41,281 nt of DNA from the NCBI RefSeq assembly GCF_016862575.1, contig NZ_BONF01000021.1, positions 1 through 41,281 on the forward strand, read 5' to 3'. This DNA comes from Catellatospora bangladeshensis (GTDB lineage: Bacteria; Actinomycetota; Actinomycetes; Mycobacteriales; Micromonosporaceae). Below, one piece after another: positions 33,613 through 41,281 of this stretch. Made by a program: the position numbers and the translations under genes. The notes beneath the pieces were generated by a model, which was not told the DNA's origin, made no database searches, and saw only the letters and a program-made list of their open reading frames with translations. Numbering within the stretch: the stretch's first letter is position 1; each line of letters begins with the position of its first letter.

Positions 33613-35457
33613 TCAGCGTCGTACAGCCCAGGCGAAGCCGAACGCCTCGGCAGCCTCGGCAGTGCTGCCGCCGGCATACCGCTGCTGGCGGCGCGGGTCG
33701 TCGTCGGCGAGCAGCCGGACGATCTGGTCGATCACGGTCTCAGGGTCGCCTGCCGGCACTTCGATGTCCGCGATGAACCGCACCCAGACGTCTTCCGCAC
33801 TGGCGGGCCGTCGGGGATAGAAGTACGACACCTGTACCCGGCCCAGGTCGTTCGGGCGTGCCTCCAACCAATCGGCATGGCAGTCCCAGCGGCCGAGCAG
33901 GTCCGGCTGTTCACGTAGCCGTGCCCGCAGCAGCCGGGCGGCGGTCCGGGCAGGCCACTCCCATGAGTGATCGTTCTCGGCCCGGGTGATCTCGGCGTCG
34001 TACTGGGCGGCGCCGAAGCGGACGGTCGGGAGATCGAGGCCGGACTGGTCGGGGTTGCGCCAATCGCGCCAGATCACCTCGTCGCCACGGCGCTCGATCG
34101 TGACATAAAGCGCGCAGCAGCAGCCTTCGCAGTCCCCCACGGCCAGCCGCACCTCGTGCGCTTCGACTCCGGCACGCAGCCGGTGATCGGGACCGAGCAG
34201 GTACTCAGGCTGCTCGGCGGGCCCGGCCGTGAACGCCTCGGCGACGATCGGACGGCCGTCCACGAGGATGCTCGTCTCGACGACGCCGCTCAGTCCCGGG
34301 TCCGGAACGGATACGCGGATCGCGATCCGGCTGGGCTCGCCGTTCATCGCTGACTCCATCGGCGGCAGCTGCCCGCAGGTGGTTCTCACCAGCGTGGCCC
34401 ACCGCACCCGATGGCAGATGCCGGGTTCGGCCGACCGCTCGGCGGCGTCCAGAACGGCTGCCCACGCGGGCTCGTCCAGCAGACGTTCGAGCGCCGCCCG
34501 TACGCGGCCCAGTTCACGGCTCGGCCATTCGAGCGTCGCGGCATGGCCCAGGTGGAGGTCCGCGAGCAGCGACACGATCATCGCGTACCTGTCGAACGTG
34601 GCGCTCATCTTGTCGGCGGCCGCGGCGAACCCGGACAGCGCGGCCGGCGCATCGGCGTACCAGGACAGCTCGGCTTTGCCGGCTCCGCGCGGTGTCATCG
34701 TCACCAGCAGCCAGCCGGCGTGCTCCACGACGTCCTCGCTGATGCCGTCGCCGTCGAGCACCTCGGCGAGCCCGACCGTCTCGGCGATCGCCAGCGCGTT
34801 CGTCACGGACGGTCCACCGGGCCTGACGCCCTCGCGCAGCAGCCAGCCGAACGTCGCGGGATCACCGACGGAGCACAGCGCGGTGACGGCATGAGCGTGC
34901 CGCCACGGGTCCGACCGCTGGGCCAGCCACACCAGGTCCTCAGCAGCACCTGGGATGTGCTGGAGAACCCCGATGGCCGTCTCGCCGAAGTGCCTGAACA
35001 GCAGGCCCAGCATCCGGACCGGTGCGGTGTCGCACGGCTCGGCCACGCCGTGAAGGAGAGCGAGCCCGACGGCCACCCTGCCGCGTTCACGGCTGCGGTA
35101 TGCCAGGGCCCGCCCGACCGCGCGCCGCCATACCGGATCGAAGGACACCACCGCCTCGGCCAACAGCCACGCGAATCGTGTCTCCGCTCGCAGCGATGTC
35201 AGCGCATCGGCCATGACCTCACAGACGCGGTCAGCGGAAGGCTCGTCCTCGTAGATCGACGTCACAATGTCGATCACCTGTTGCCAGCGTGCGACACGCG
35301 GTTGGCCGGAGCGGGACAGAACGGCGAAATGGTCCTCGTCGGGATACGGCCGCCCGCCGCCGGGCAGCGGACCGTCCGGATGAGCGAGGTGCAGCATCGT
35401 GGCGTGGTCGAGCAGCGTACGTGGTTCGAGCGCCTCGCGCTCGCCGACGTCGCTCAC
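33613..35457 (-). CDS. Unrecognised 614-residue protein with helical-repeat N-terminus
   Basis: GTG start at 35457; no strong ribosome site. The first ~330 residues are helical and look HEAT/ARM-like (WRHAHAVTALCSVGDPATFG, AIGVLQHIPGAAEDLVWLAQ). The C-terminal ~220 residues are strand-rich with a distinctive Cys cluster (VGDCEGCCCALYVTIERRGD) followed by VIWRDWRNP, FGAAQYDAEITRAENDHSWEW and RVQVSYFYPRRP. I recall similar C-terminal domains in other actinobacterial unknown proteins but cannot name a family. No signal peptide or TM helix. The stop converges on that of the TPR-CHAT gene. A regulator or immunity partner is possible but unsupported. Confidence 0.72.
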   Translation of the reverse strand: MSDVGEREALEPRTLLDHATMLHLAHPDGPLPGGGRPYPDEDHFAVLSRSGQPRVARWQQVIDIVTSIYEDEPSADRVCEVMADALTSLRAETRFAWLLAEAVVSFDPVWRRAVGRALAYRSRERGRVAVGLALLHGVAEPCDTAPVRMLGLLFRHFGETAIGVLQHIPGAAEDLVWLAQRSDPWRHAHAVTALCSVGDPATFGWLLREGVRPGGPSVTNALAIAETVGLAEVLDGDGISEDVVEHAGWLLVTMTPRGAGKAELSWYADAPAALSGFAAAADKMSATFDRYAMIVSLLADLHLGHAATLEWPSRELGRVRAALERLLDEPAWAAVLDAAERSAEPGICHRVRWATLVRTTCGQLPPMESAMNGEPSRIAIRVSVPDPGLSGVVETSILVDGRPIVAEAFTAGPAEQPEYLLGPDHRLRAGVEAHEVRLAVGDCEGCCCALYVTIERRGDEVIWRDWRNPDQSGLDLPTVRFGAAQYDAEITRAENDHSWEWPARTAARLLRARLREQPDLLGRWDCHADWLEARPNDLGRVQVSYFYPRRPASAEDVWVRFIADIEVPAGDPETVIDQIVRLLADDDPRRQQRYAGGSTAEAAEAFGFAWAVRR

Positions 35458-35951
35458 CGGATCGAAGAAGACTCGATTCTGATCGTCACGGTTACCACCC
35501 TGTCAGTTTCACCCGGCATCGGCAAGGTGTTTCAACCTGACGGGCTCGCACCGCCCCAAGAACGAGACCCGCAACCACGGCGGCGGTACGTCAGCGGGCG
35601 CTGGGGCGACCCGAACCGGTCGCCTGAACGCGCTCGGGTGCAAAGACTGGTTCTACGGGCGGCTGGTCCGGCACATCCCGGATACGCCGTTGATCAGCAA
35701 GGTTCAGGAACTGGTGGACGCGGAAGATCCGCTGGTGCGCCTGCGCGCAGTACGTCTGCATGTCGCCCGGCATCCAGCCCAGCCGGTCACCCGAGCGAGC
35801 TGGCGGCGATGGTTCTCGGCCGATCGTCCAGGCGAGCGTGCCAGCTGAGCCTCACATCCGCCGGATCTGCTGCGGTTCTACACACGACGCGCACCACTGC
35901 CGGCGGTCCGGCCGCTACCTTTCCGCATGAGAACCGATCGGGAGGATCGAC
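35458..35951. other. 494-bp spacer with a probable gene fragment
   Basis: This holds the upstream region of the helical-repeat gene, a decayed-looking coding stretch at 35621-35848, and the GGAGG ribosome site of the YidD-like gene (35941-35945). No intact gene or repeat was found. Confidence 0.5.
35621..35848 (+). pseudogene. Possible remnant of a helical/LRV-repeat protein gene
   Basis: The plus strand encodes KDWFYGRLVRHIPDTPLISK, VQELVDAEDPLVRLRAVRLH and VARHP, a pattern like leucine-rich-repeat-variant or HEAT proteins, then a stop. There is no start codon with a ribosome site, and a neighbouring frame continues a similar helical look (ELAAMVLGRSSR), as if a frameshift had occurred. Short and low complexity, so it may be chance. 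Confidence 0.3.
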
Positions 35952-36356
35952 ATGCCTGCTCTGGAACCGCCCTTTCCGGCCTGCTTCGCCTGCTGCCCCG
36001 GCGGCATGTGCTGCGGCGGTGGCGTGGACGACCTCGCGGCCTGGGCACACCTGCCCGAGGTGGCGCTGCGGGCGGTGGCAGGACTGTTCACGGCCGCGCC
36101 GGCCGACCGGCAACGGCAGGGCGTCACTGCCCGGTTCGCCGAGAACCTGATCCGCGAGTACCAGCTCCGGATCTCCGCGCGCACCGCCGCACGCTGCCGG
36201 TTCAGCCCCAGTTGCAGCGCGTTCGGACTGGAGGCGGTACGCCGCCACGGCGCCTGGACGGGCACCCGGCTGATCTGGCAGCGCCTGTCACGCTGCCGCA
36301 CCACCGTCGCCTACGGCACCGCCGACCCCGTGCCGGTAGCTGGTGGAGCGGCGTAA
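35952..36356 (+). CDS. YidD-like membrane-insertion-efficiency protein with Cys-rich N-terminus
   Basis: 134 residues; ATG with GGAGG 6 nt upstream. The C-terminal ~70 residues match YidD: ARCRFSPSCSAFGLEAVRRH, GAWTGTRLIWQRLSRC and a closing DPVPV. YidD helps Oxa1/YidC-type insertases place proteins in the membrane. The N-terminus is unusual: five cysteines in residues 11-21 (CFACCPGGMCC) and an extension of ~60 residues that replaces the short amphipathic start of ordinary YidD. The gene is far from the rpmH-rnpA-yidD-yidC context expected for the housekeeping copy, so it is probably a paralogue. The Cys cluster may bind metal or be acylated; this is inference. Confidence 0.8.
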   Translation: MPALEPPFPACFACCPGGMCCGGGVDDLAAWAHLPEVALRAVAGLFTAAPADRQRQGVTARFAENLIREYQLRISARTAARCRFSPSCSAFGLEAVRRHGAWTGTRLIWQRLSRCRTTVAYGTADPVPVAGGAA

Positions 36357-36380
36357 CCGATCCTCCGCGGTCGCCGTCCG

Positions 36381-37553
36381 TCAGTCGTCGTCTTCGTCCT
36401 CACCGAACAGCAGCATGTCGGCGACGAAGCAGACAACGCCACCGTCGTCGTCGCGGCCGATCCAGACCGGATAGGCGCCGTGGCCCCATCCGCTGGACCA
36501 GGCCACCATCGTCTCGTCCTCGACGCCGGTGAAACGCGGCGTGACGAGACCGCCCAGTCCCCGCCACACGTCCTCTGACCGAGCACACGATTCGGCGTCG
36601 ATGAAGCACGCCATTCCTGCGTCGACGCCGAACCCGAAGTACTCGCGATAGCCCAAGTCAAGCGGGTCCTGACCGTCGCGCAGGCCCAGTTCCCAGGTCG
36701 TGGCGGGCCGTTCGGCGACAGCGAGCCGCACGGCGGCCACTCGGGTGTGCTGCGGGTCGGCGACGAAGCGGGCCAGGCTGACCGTCACCGGATAGACGCC
36801 TGGCGGCACGGTGACGGTATACGGCTTGGCATCGATGTCGAGTGAGGACGGATCGGCAGCGACCACGCGTCCCGACGGCAGCCGCAGGCACCCTGCCTCG
36901 TGTACTTCGATCCGCAGCCCATGGCCCGCCGCCAGGTACTCGGTGCCCGAGACGAACAGCGCTGCCGGGTCACCGGGCGGCAACGGGGACGGCGGGCGCC
37001 ACGGCGGGACGACGGCAGCCACGACCGGCAACACGAGGTCGACGGCATCGGCGACCTCCACCCCGCCCGCGCCGGCCAGGTTGAGCAGTTCATGCCAGTT
37101 CCCGAAGGCAGGGACCGGCAGACGGGGAGGTTCCTCCCAGCGCTGGGTCTGCGTCCTGCGTCCACGGTCGCCGAGCGGCTCATCGATGTCGACCCGACGC
37201 CCATCCAGCCGGTACCGGGTGTGATGGCGTGCGGCCACGTGCGGGAACTCGTACTCTCCCGCGTCGTCCGGGCCGTCCCAGGTGCGGCTTTCGAACAGGA
37301 ACAACTCACCGTCGCCGGAACCGCGGAACTCGTGCGTGGCGACCGTCCGGCCTCGCGCGTCGAGACGGATCACCTCGCAGTACCGGTCACGCCACGACAC
37401 CTGCAGCACCGCGCGGACCCGGCCGTCTGCGGCCAGCAGGACGGCATACGGGGCGCCGCACGCGTCACGAGCCGCCGCGTCGGCGCGCGTCATCGGGCTG
37501 ACGACCGCCTTCTGCCAGCCCTCGGCGTACACCGCCGCCATCGTGATCGTCAT
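36381..37553 (-). CDS. DUF4241-domain protein
   Basis: 390 residues; ATG at 37553 (ATG at 37541 possible). The N-terminal ~140 residues are strand-rich, with EVIRLDARGRTVATHEFRGS and an acidic DGPDDAGEYEFPHV. The C-terminal half matches DUF4241: GCLRLPSGRVVAADP, VTVPPGVYPVTVSLARF, YFGFGVDAGMACFIDAES, TMVAWSSGWGHGAYPVWIGR and a final VCFVADMLLF. The function of DUF4241 is unknown. The tail is strongly acidic (GEDEDDD). No signal peptide. The gene stands between the YidD-like gene (convergent) and the sigma/kelch operon (same strand, 143 bp). Confidence 0.75.
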   Translation of the reverse strand: MTITMAAVYAEGWQKAVVSPMTRADAAARDACGAPYAVLLAADGRVRAVLQVSWRDRYCEVIRLDARGRTVATHEFRGSGDGELFLFESRTWDGPDDAGEYEFPHVAARHHTRYRLDGRRVDIDEPLGDRGRRTQTQRWEEPPRLPVPAFGNWHELLNLAGAGGVEVADAVDLVLPVVAAVVPPWRPPSPLPPGDPAALFVSGTEYLAAGHGLRIEVHEAGCLRLPSGRVVAADPSSLDIDAKPYTVTVPPGVYPVTVSLARFVADPQHTRVAAVRLAVAERPATTWELGLRDGQDPLDLGYREYFGFGVDAGMACFIDAESCARSEDVWRGLGGLVTPRFTGVEDETMVAWSSGWGHGAYPVWIGRDDDGGVVCFVADMLLFGEDEDDD

Positions 37554-37695
37554 GGCGCAGGAGTGTAAGCGGCCGGGGCGTGTCCAGCTCGACCATGGTG
37601 AGCTTCCGCTGGGCCAGCGATCAGTCCCGGAGGTCGTCGGCCCGGCGCACCGCCCCCACGTGCCGCTACGACAGGCCCCAGACCCGCTCCGTCGA

Positions 37696-38970
37696 TCAGG
37701 TGTCAGGCGTCCACAGCCATACGTCGGCGAGCAGTTCCGGGTCCGTGCCGCCCCAGCGTACGCCGCCGAAGATCAGCATGCGGTTGCCGGCGGCCACGAC
37801 GGTGTGTTCGTTCGCATCGCCCAGTGGCAGCGGTGCGACGTTCTGCCATACGCCGGCGGCGGTGTTCAGCACCGGCCCCGGCTGCCCCGCGTACACCGCG
37901 GATGTCGCACCGTAGGCGCTGCCACCGGCCTCGAACCCGCCGGGCGGGTCGGGCAGCGCCGACCAGGTGCCGGTGGCCGGGTCGAGGATCCCGCCGTTCG
38001 GGTAGGTCCGGCCCCAGTTGCCGACCTGCCCGCCGTCGGCTCCGCCCAGCGACGGGTTGACCAGCCTGCCTCCCGCGGCCAGCCACGGGCCGGTGGACAG
38101 CTGCTGCGAGTCCGGCAGCCGCCGCCACTCGCCGGTGGCCGGATCGAACACGGCGGCGCGGGTGACCGCGGGCTTGCGGGCACCCGGATCGGGCACCAGC
38201 TCGTGGTCGAACAGGACGAGTTCCCGGCCCGTCCAGGCCATGGCCCGGTCGAAGCCGGCGCCCAGCGGATCTGCCGGCAGCTGCCGCCAGCGCCGCTGCG
38301 GCCTGTCGTAGACGTAGTCCGGCCCGGGGGTGTTCTCGTCGCTGCCCCGCACCGCCACCAGCAGGTCACCGGCCGCGACCAGCTGCAGATCGGCCTCCCC
38401 GCCGGGCTGCGGCAGCTGCTCCCAGCGGTCGGCGTCGATCACGTACGCCAGCAGCGCGAACCCGCCGTCGGTGGTGTGGCCCTGGACGTAGGCGACGCCG
38501 CCCACGACCGCCCCCTGCGCCCACCGCAGCGCGACCGGCAGGTCGGCGATCGAGCGCCAGCGGCCCGTATCGGGGTTCACCGCTGCGGCACTGGTCAGCG
38601 GGTCCGGATCGTCGGCACAGTCGGCATTGGGCGGGCACGGGGTGTCGCTGCCGCCGATGATCAGTGCCTCTTCTCCGGTCCACAGGCCGAGCGCCTGCAC
38701 ACGCGGGCTCAGCGGCGAGCCCGGCAGCTCCCGCCAGCCGGAGACAGCCGTCGCGCCAGGTATCGCCGGTGACCAAGGGCCGGTACCGAAACGGGCCACC
38801 CCCACCGCGGCCACACTGATCACCAGTACTGCCACGGCCGCCAAGCCGCCGGCCACCACACGCCGCCGGCGGCGGGCGGCGAACTGCTGCTGCGCGATGA
38901 CGTGATCGAGCGTGAAACCCGCCGCGGGCGCGTTGCCGATCGCCTCGTCGAAACGGTCGATGTAGCTCAC
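37696..38970 (-). CDS. Membrane-anchored kelch-like propeller protein, probable sigma regulator
   Basis: 424 residues. The ATG overlaps the sigma stop (ATGA, 38967-38970), so expression is coupled. Residues 1-36 are cytoplasmic (SYIDRFDEAIGNAP, QQQFAARRRRR), residues ~37-58 a TM helix (VVAGGLAAVAVLVISVAAVGVA), and the rest is outside. The exterior part has kelch-like blades: GTGxW-type turns (AAVNPDTGRWRSIADLP; AAVFDPATGEWRRLPD; GILDPATGTWSALPDPP) and GG pairs (ALIIGGS, MLIFGGVRWGG). Such one-TM partners of SigE-family factors are believed to hold or sense for the sigma factor. No ZAS motif is seen. Confidence 0.85.
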   Translation of the reverse strand: MSYIDRFDEAIGNAPAAGFTLDHVIAQQQFAARRRRRVVAGGLAAVAVLVISVAAVGVARFGTGPWSPAIPGATAVSGWRELPGSPLSPRVQALGLWTGEEALIIGGSDTPCPPNADCADDPDPLTSAAAVNPDTGRWRSIADLPVALRWAQGAVVGGVAYVQGHTTDGGFALLAYVIDADRWEQLPQPGGEADLQLVAAGDLLVAVRGSDENTPGPDYVYDRPQRRWRQLPADPLGAGFDRAMAWTGRELVLFDHELVPDPGARKPAVTRAAVFDPATGEWRRLPDSQQLSTGPWLAAGGRLVNPSLGGADGGQVGNWGRTYPNGGILDPATGTWSALPDPPGGFEAGGSAYGATSAVYAGQPGPVLNTAAGVWQNVAPLPLGDANEHTVVAAGNRMLIFGGVRWGGTDPELLADVWLWTPDT

Positions 38971-39482
38971 CGCGACTCCCTCCTGTCGGTGGCCGGATCC
39001 GGGTCGGCGAGCAGCCGCAGTGTGTGCAGTCCCCGCGCGGCCTGGCTCTTGACCGCGCCTTCGCTGATGTTGAGGATCGCGGCCGTGTCCTGCACGGACA
39101 GGTCGCAGTAGAAGCGCAGCACGACGACCGCGCGCCTGCCCGGCCCCAGCTTGTCAAGCAGGGCCAGCAGGTCGGCGCGGGTGTCGACCGTGTCGATGTC
39201 CTGCGGCCCGGCAGCCTCCGGCAGTTGCTCGGCGGGCTCCTCACGCCGCCACGGGCGCCGTGTCTCGTCGAGGAAGGCGTTCATGAGAATGCCCCGGACG
39301 TAGGCTTCGACGTTGTCGGCGCGGCGCGCCCTGCCCCAGTTGCGGTAGAGCTTGCCCAGCGTGATCGCCACCAGGTCGTCCGCCTGATGCCAGTCACGGC
39401 ACAGCAGGAACGCCGTGCGGCGCAACTGCTCCATCCGGGCACCGGCGAACTGCCGATACTCGCCTTCGTCAACCGCCTTCAC
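38967..39482 (-). CDS. ECF RNA polymerase sigma factor, SigE family
   Basis: 171 residues. GTG at 39482 is chosen because GGGAGGAG lies 4 nt upstream on the minus strand. Region 2: EYRQFAGARMEQLRRTAFLL, DDLVAITLGKLYRNWGRARR, VEAYVRGILMNAFLDETRRP. Region 4: LDKLGPGRRAVVVLRFYCDL, VQDTAAILNISEGAVKSQAA. It is coupled to a kelch-type membrane protein and is divergent from a second sigma factor of the same family, 191 bp away. Confidence 0.9.
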   Translation of the reverse strand: MKAVDEGEYRQFAGARMEQLRRTAFLLCRDWHQADDLVAITLGKLYRNWGRARRADNVEAYVRGILMNAFLDETRRPWRREEPAEQLPEAAGPQDIDTVDTRADLLALLDKLGPGRRAVVVLRFYCDLSVQDTAAILNISEGAVKSQAARGLHTLRLLADPDPATDRRESR

Positions 39483-39673
39483 CTGGCTCCTCCCACCGAT
39501 TCCTACAAGTGACGGAGCCGCCCACCGCGGAGGTTGCCGTGACCGACACGGCTCCGGAAAGTCGGGCGACAAAATCTTGGCGGGTACGCAACCCGGGGCG
39601 CGGGGATGTCGTGTTGTCGCCGTCCGGCTGACGGGGTCGGCATGACGGATCGGATGGACAGGATGGCATTTCG
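39483..39673. promoter_or_regulatory. Divergent promoter region of two ECF sigma genes
   Basis: Each direction contains a GCAACC-type motif typical of ECF -35 elements: minus strand GGCAACC at 39532-39538, with CGTCA at 39510-39514 as a possible -10; plus strand GCAACC at 39588-39593, with GTCGT at 39608-39612. Spacers differ (about 17 and 14 nt), so the pairings are uncertain. Auto-regulation would be expected for this sigma class. Confidence 0.35.
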
Positions 39674-40264
39674 ATGAGGGCGGCCGGGGAGGACTCGGTG
39701 ACGCCTGCGCTCGGCGCTGCCCGCGCGTCCGGGCCCACGCGGCTCGGCGGCGCGGAGAAGGGAGGGCGGCACGACTTCGACGAGTTGTACGCGGCGCACT
39801 TCACGTCGGTGACGACGCAGCTGTTCGCGTACCTCGGCGACCGGCAGGAGGCGCAGGACGTCACCCAGGAGGCGTTCTGCCGGGCGCTGCAGCGCTGGAA
39901 GGACGTCAGCGCGTACGACGACCCGGTCGCCTGGGTGCGCCGCGTCGCCTGGAACCTGGCCACGTCGTACTTCCGGCGGTCCAGGGCCGCCGCCGCGTTC
40001 CGGCGCAGACATCAGGAGGTGCACGCCCCGGAGCCCAGCCCCGACCGGGTGGCGCTGTTCGCGGCGCTGCGCACGCTGCCGCCGCGGCCCCGCCAGGCGG
40101 TGGTGCTGCACTACCTGGCCGACCAGGCCGTCGTCGACATCGCCGAATCGATGAAGGTGTCGACCGGCACCGTGAAGTCGTGGCTGCACCGGGCGCGGGT
40201 CGCGCTAGGTGAGCAGCTGCAGCCGGCCGCGAACCCGGGCACAGAGGAGGTCCGTAATGCCTGA
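39674..40264 (+). CDS. ECF RNA polymerase sigma factor, SigE family
   Basis: 196 residues from ATG 39674 (AGGATGG upstream); the first ~30 residues are low complexity and a later start is possible. Region 2: DFDELYAAHFTSVTTQLFAY, DVTQEAFCRALQRWKDV, VAWVRRVAWNLATSYFRRSR. Region 4: LRTLPPRPRQAVVLHYLADQ, VVDIAESMKVSTGTVKSWLH. The next gene, a single-TM protein, overlaps the end by 8 nt. Together with the divergent sigma cassette it makes a mirror-image pair. Confidence 0.9.
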   Translation: MRAAGEDSVTPALGAARASGPTRLGGAEKGGRHDFDELYAAHFTSVTTQLFAYLGDRQEAQDVTQEAFCRALQRWKDVSAYDDPVAWVRRVAWNLATSYFRRSRAAAAFRRRHQEVHAPEPSPDRVALFAALRTLPPRPRQAVVLHYLADQAVVDIAESMKVSTGTVKSWLHRARVALGEQLQPAANPGTEEVRNA

Positions 40265-41252
40265 GCAGACTGGGCGCGAGCCGCTGGCCGATGCCTTCTT
40301 CCAGTTCCGGATGCAGGCGCCGGAGGAGATCGTGGTGCCGGGGGCACCTGCGGCGCACCGTACCGTGCGGCGGCGGCGCACCGCCCGCGTCTCGGCCGTA
40401 GCGGCCCTGACCGCGCTCGCGCTGGCGGCGGGCGGCTACTCGGCGGCGTCGCTGGGCGCACCGGCACCAGCCGGACCCGCGGCCTCGTCGGCGGCCCCCT
40501 CCCCCACGGTGTCGGCGGGGCCGACGCTGGGGCCGCAGCAGTTGCAGCAGCTCGGCGTCAGGGCGCTGGAGCGCTTCGGCCTCAAGGCGGAGAAGCTGCG
40601 GCGGGGCGCCGTGTACGGGCCGGTGGACGACGCTGCGAGCGGGTTCCGCTACAGCCTCGGCACCGCCGAGCAGCCGCTGCCCACCGGGAGGTACACCCTG
40701 TTCGTGTTCTGCCGGGGTGAAGGCAGGATCGCCGTGACCTGGCAGGCCGACACCGGCCGGGGCACCGTCGACGCCCCGTGCAACGACCTCGCCGAGCGCT
40801 TCCCCCCGACCCAGCACGTCGAGGTCTGGCTGCACACGCCGGGTCTCATCGCGCTGTCGGTGTCCGGCGACGACGTGGCCCGCGCCCGCTCGGGGTTCGC
40901 GGTGATGGTCAACGACCCTCTGATGACCGTCGCGGAGACCGCGCTGCAGCGCACCGGCGGCAGCGGCCTGGGCGGAGGGGTCGGCATGGTCACCGGGGAG
41001 ACGGAGGACGTCGTCCCGGACGCCGAGGCGGGCACGTACGTGCTGGAGCTGACCTGTGCCGGCACCGGCACGATCAAGGCGACGCTCAAGATGGGCAGCG
41101 TCAGCAGCGTCAAGACGGTGCGCTGCTCCGAGCAGCCCGCTCGGGTCACGATCACGATCACGTCGAAGCGCGCCGCCACGCTGAAGGTGCTCATGTCGCG
41201 GGATCCGAAAGCACCGCAGGTCGCCGTCGCGGACAAGCTGTGGATGAAGTGA
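40257..41252 (+). CDS. Single-TM protein with extracellular domain, probable sigma partner
   Basis: 331 residues. ATG at 40257 with GAGGAGG 6 nt upstream, overlapping the sigma gene by 8 nt. Residues 1-43 are cytoplasmic (DAFFQFRMQAPEEI, RTVRRRRTAR), residues ~44-66 a TM helix (VSAVAALTALALAAGGYSAAS), then a Pro/Ser/Ala linker (68-88). The outside part has two similar strand-rich halves with Cys: TGRYTLFVFCRGEGRIAVTW and later AGTYVLELTCAGTGTIKATL, each followed by a second Cys (DAPCND; VRCSEQ). These look like a duplicated jelly-roll or Ig-like module with disulfides. No propeller is present, unlike the other two sigma partners here. Ligand unknown. Confidence 0.82.
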   Translation: MPEQTGREPLADAFFQFRMQAPEEIVVPGAPAAHRTVRRRRTARVSAVAALTALALAAGGYSAASLGAPAPAGPAASSAAPSPTVSAGPTLGPQQLQQLGVRALERFGLKAEKLRRGAVYGPVDDAASGFRYSLGTAEQPLPTGRYTLFVFCRGEGRIAVTWQADTGRGTVDAPCNDLAERFPPTQHVEVWLHTPGLIALSVSGDDVARARSGFAVMVNDPLMTVAETALQRTGGSGLGGGVGMVTGETEDVVPDAEAGTYVLELTCAGTGTIKATLKMGSVSSVKTVRCSEQPARVTITITSKRAATLKVLMSRDPKAPQVAVADKLWMK

Positions 41253-41256
41253 GGCC

Positions 41257-41281
41257 ATGACGGCAGGGAGCGGCGGGCAGT
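41257..41281 (+). CDS. Possible start of the next gene (8 codons in window)
   Basis: ATG at 41257, 4 nt after the preceding stop, with GTGAGG before it as a weak ribosome site. Only MTAGSGGQ is visible, so nothing can be said about the product. Confidence 0.25.

Noticed and set aside
34411-36150. 579-codon plus-strand open frame opposite the 614-residue gene
   Set aside because: Antisense shadow; His/Arg/Gly-rich and crossing the YidD-like gene in another frame.

Overview
The window is very GC-rich and strongly actinobacterial. Its features include GTG starts, SigE-family ECF sigma factors paired with single-TM beta-propeller proteins, a SARP/AfsR regulator, a CBM13-tailed carbohydrate esterase, a CebR-like operator, and TPR-CHAT and trypsin-STAND genes. 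It fits a filamentous soil actinomycete, plausibly of the Micromonosporaceae. The genus cannot be fixed from sequence alone. No rRNA, tRNA or CRISPR array was seen.

Layout. (1) 1-2.6 kb is a xylan-degradation locus. A GH10 xylanase N-terminus runs off the left edge and is divergent from a secreted CE1-type esterase with a CBM13 domain. The 900-bp spacer carries a perfect CebR-like palindrome and a double TTCCGGAA-type repeat. (2) 2.6-3.1 kb holds a broken VOC/glyoxalase gene whose parts lie on opposite strands around a pair of REP-like palindromes. (3) 3.1-10.8 kb contains a predicted conflict cassette: a trypco1-like protein, then one polypeptide with trypsin, STAND NTPase, TPR-like and Nudix parts. 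A three-gene operon converges on it, encoding a two-TM PLD-like protein, a KamA-like radical SAM enzyme and an unrecognised protein. (4) 11.1-20.3 kb is mixed chromosome: a fatty-acid desaturase, a Tat-exported M23 peptidase with a six-repeat propeller, a SARP regulator behind two unknown coupled genes, an SMP-30-like propeller and a small secreted protein. (5) 20.6-24.1 kb has an ECF sigma/PQQ-propeller pair and an M16-like protein that has lost its zinc motif. (6) 24.4-35.5 kb holds a translationally coupled pair of dynamin-like GTPases, the first with two G domains, then a TPR-CHAT protease with ten 45-residue repeats and a helical-repeat protein of unknown role. (7) 35.9-41.3 kb has a Cys-rich YidD-like protein, a DUF4241 protein, and two divergent ECF sigma/membrane-protein cassettes.

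How the genes may work together. The left edge is an induced polysaccharide-use module. The 3-11 kb and 24-36 kb blocks are rich in families tied to bacterial immunity or programmed response (trypsin-STAND, Nudix, CHAT, dynamin pairs). The most interesting candidates are the trypco1/trypsin-STAND-Nudix cassette with its convergent KamA operon, and the dynamin pair next to TPR-CHAT. Functional statements about these blocks are inference from domain content and gene order.
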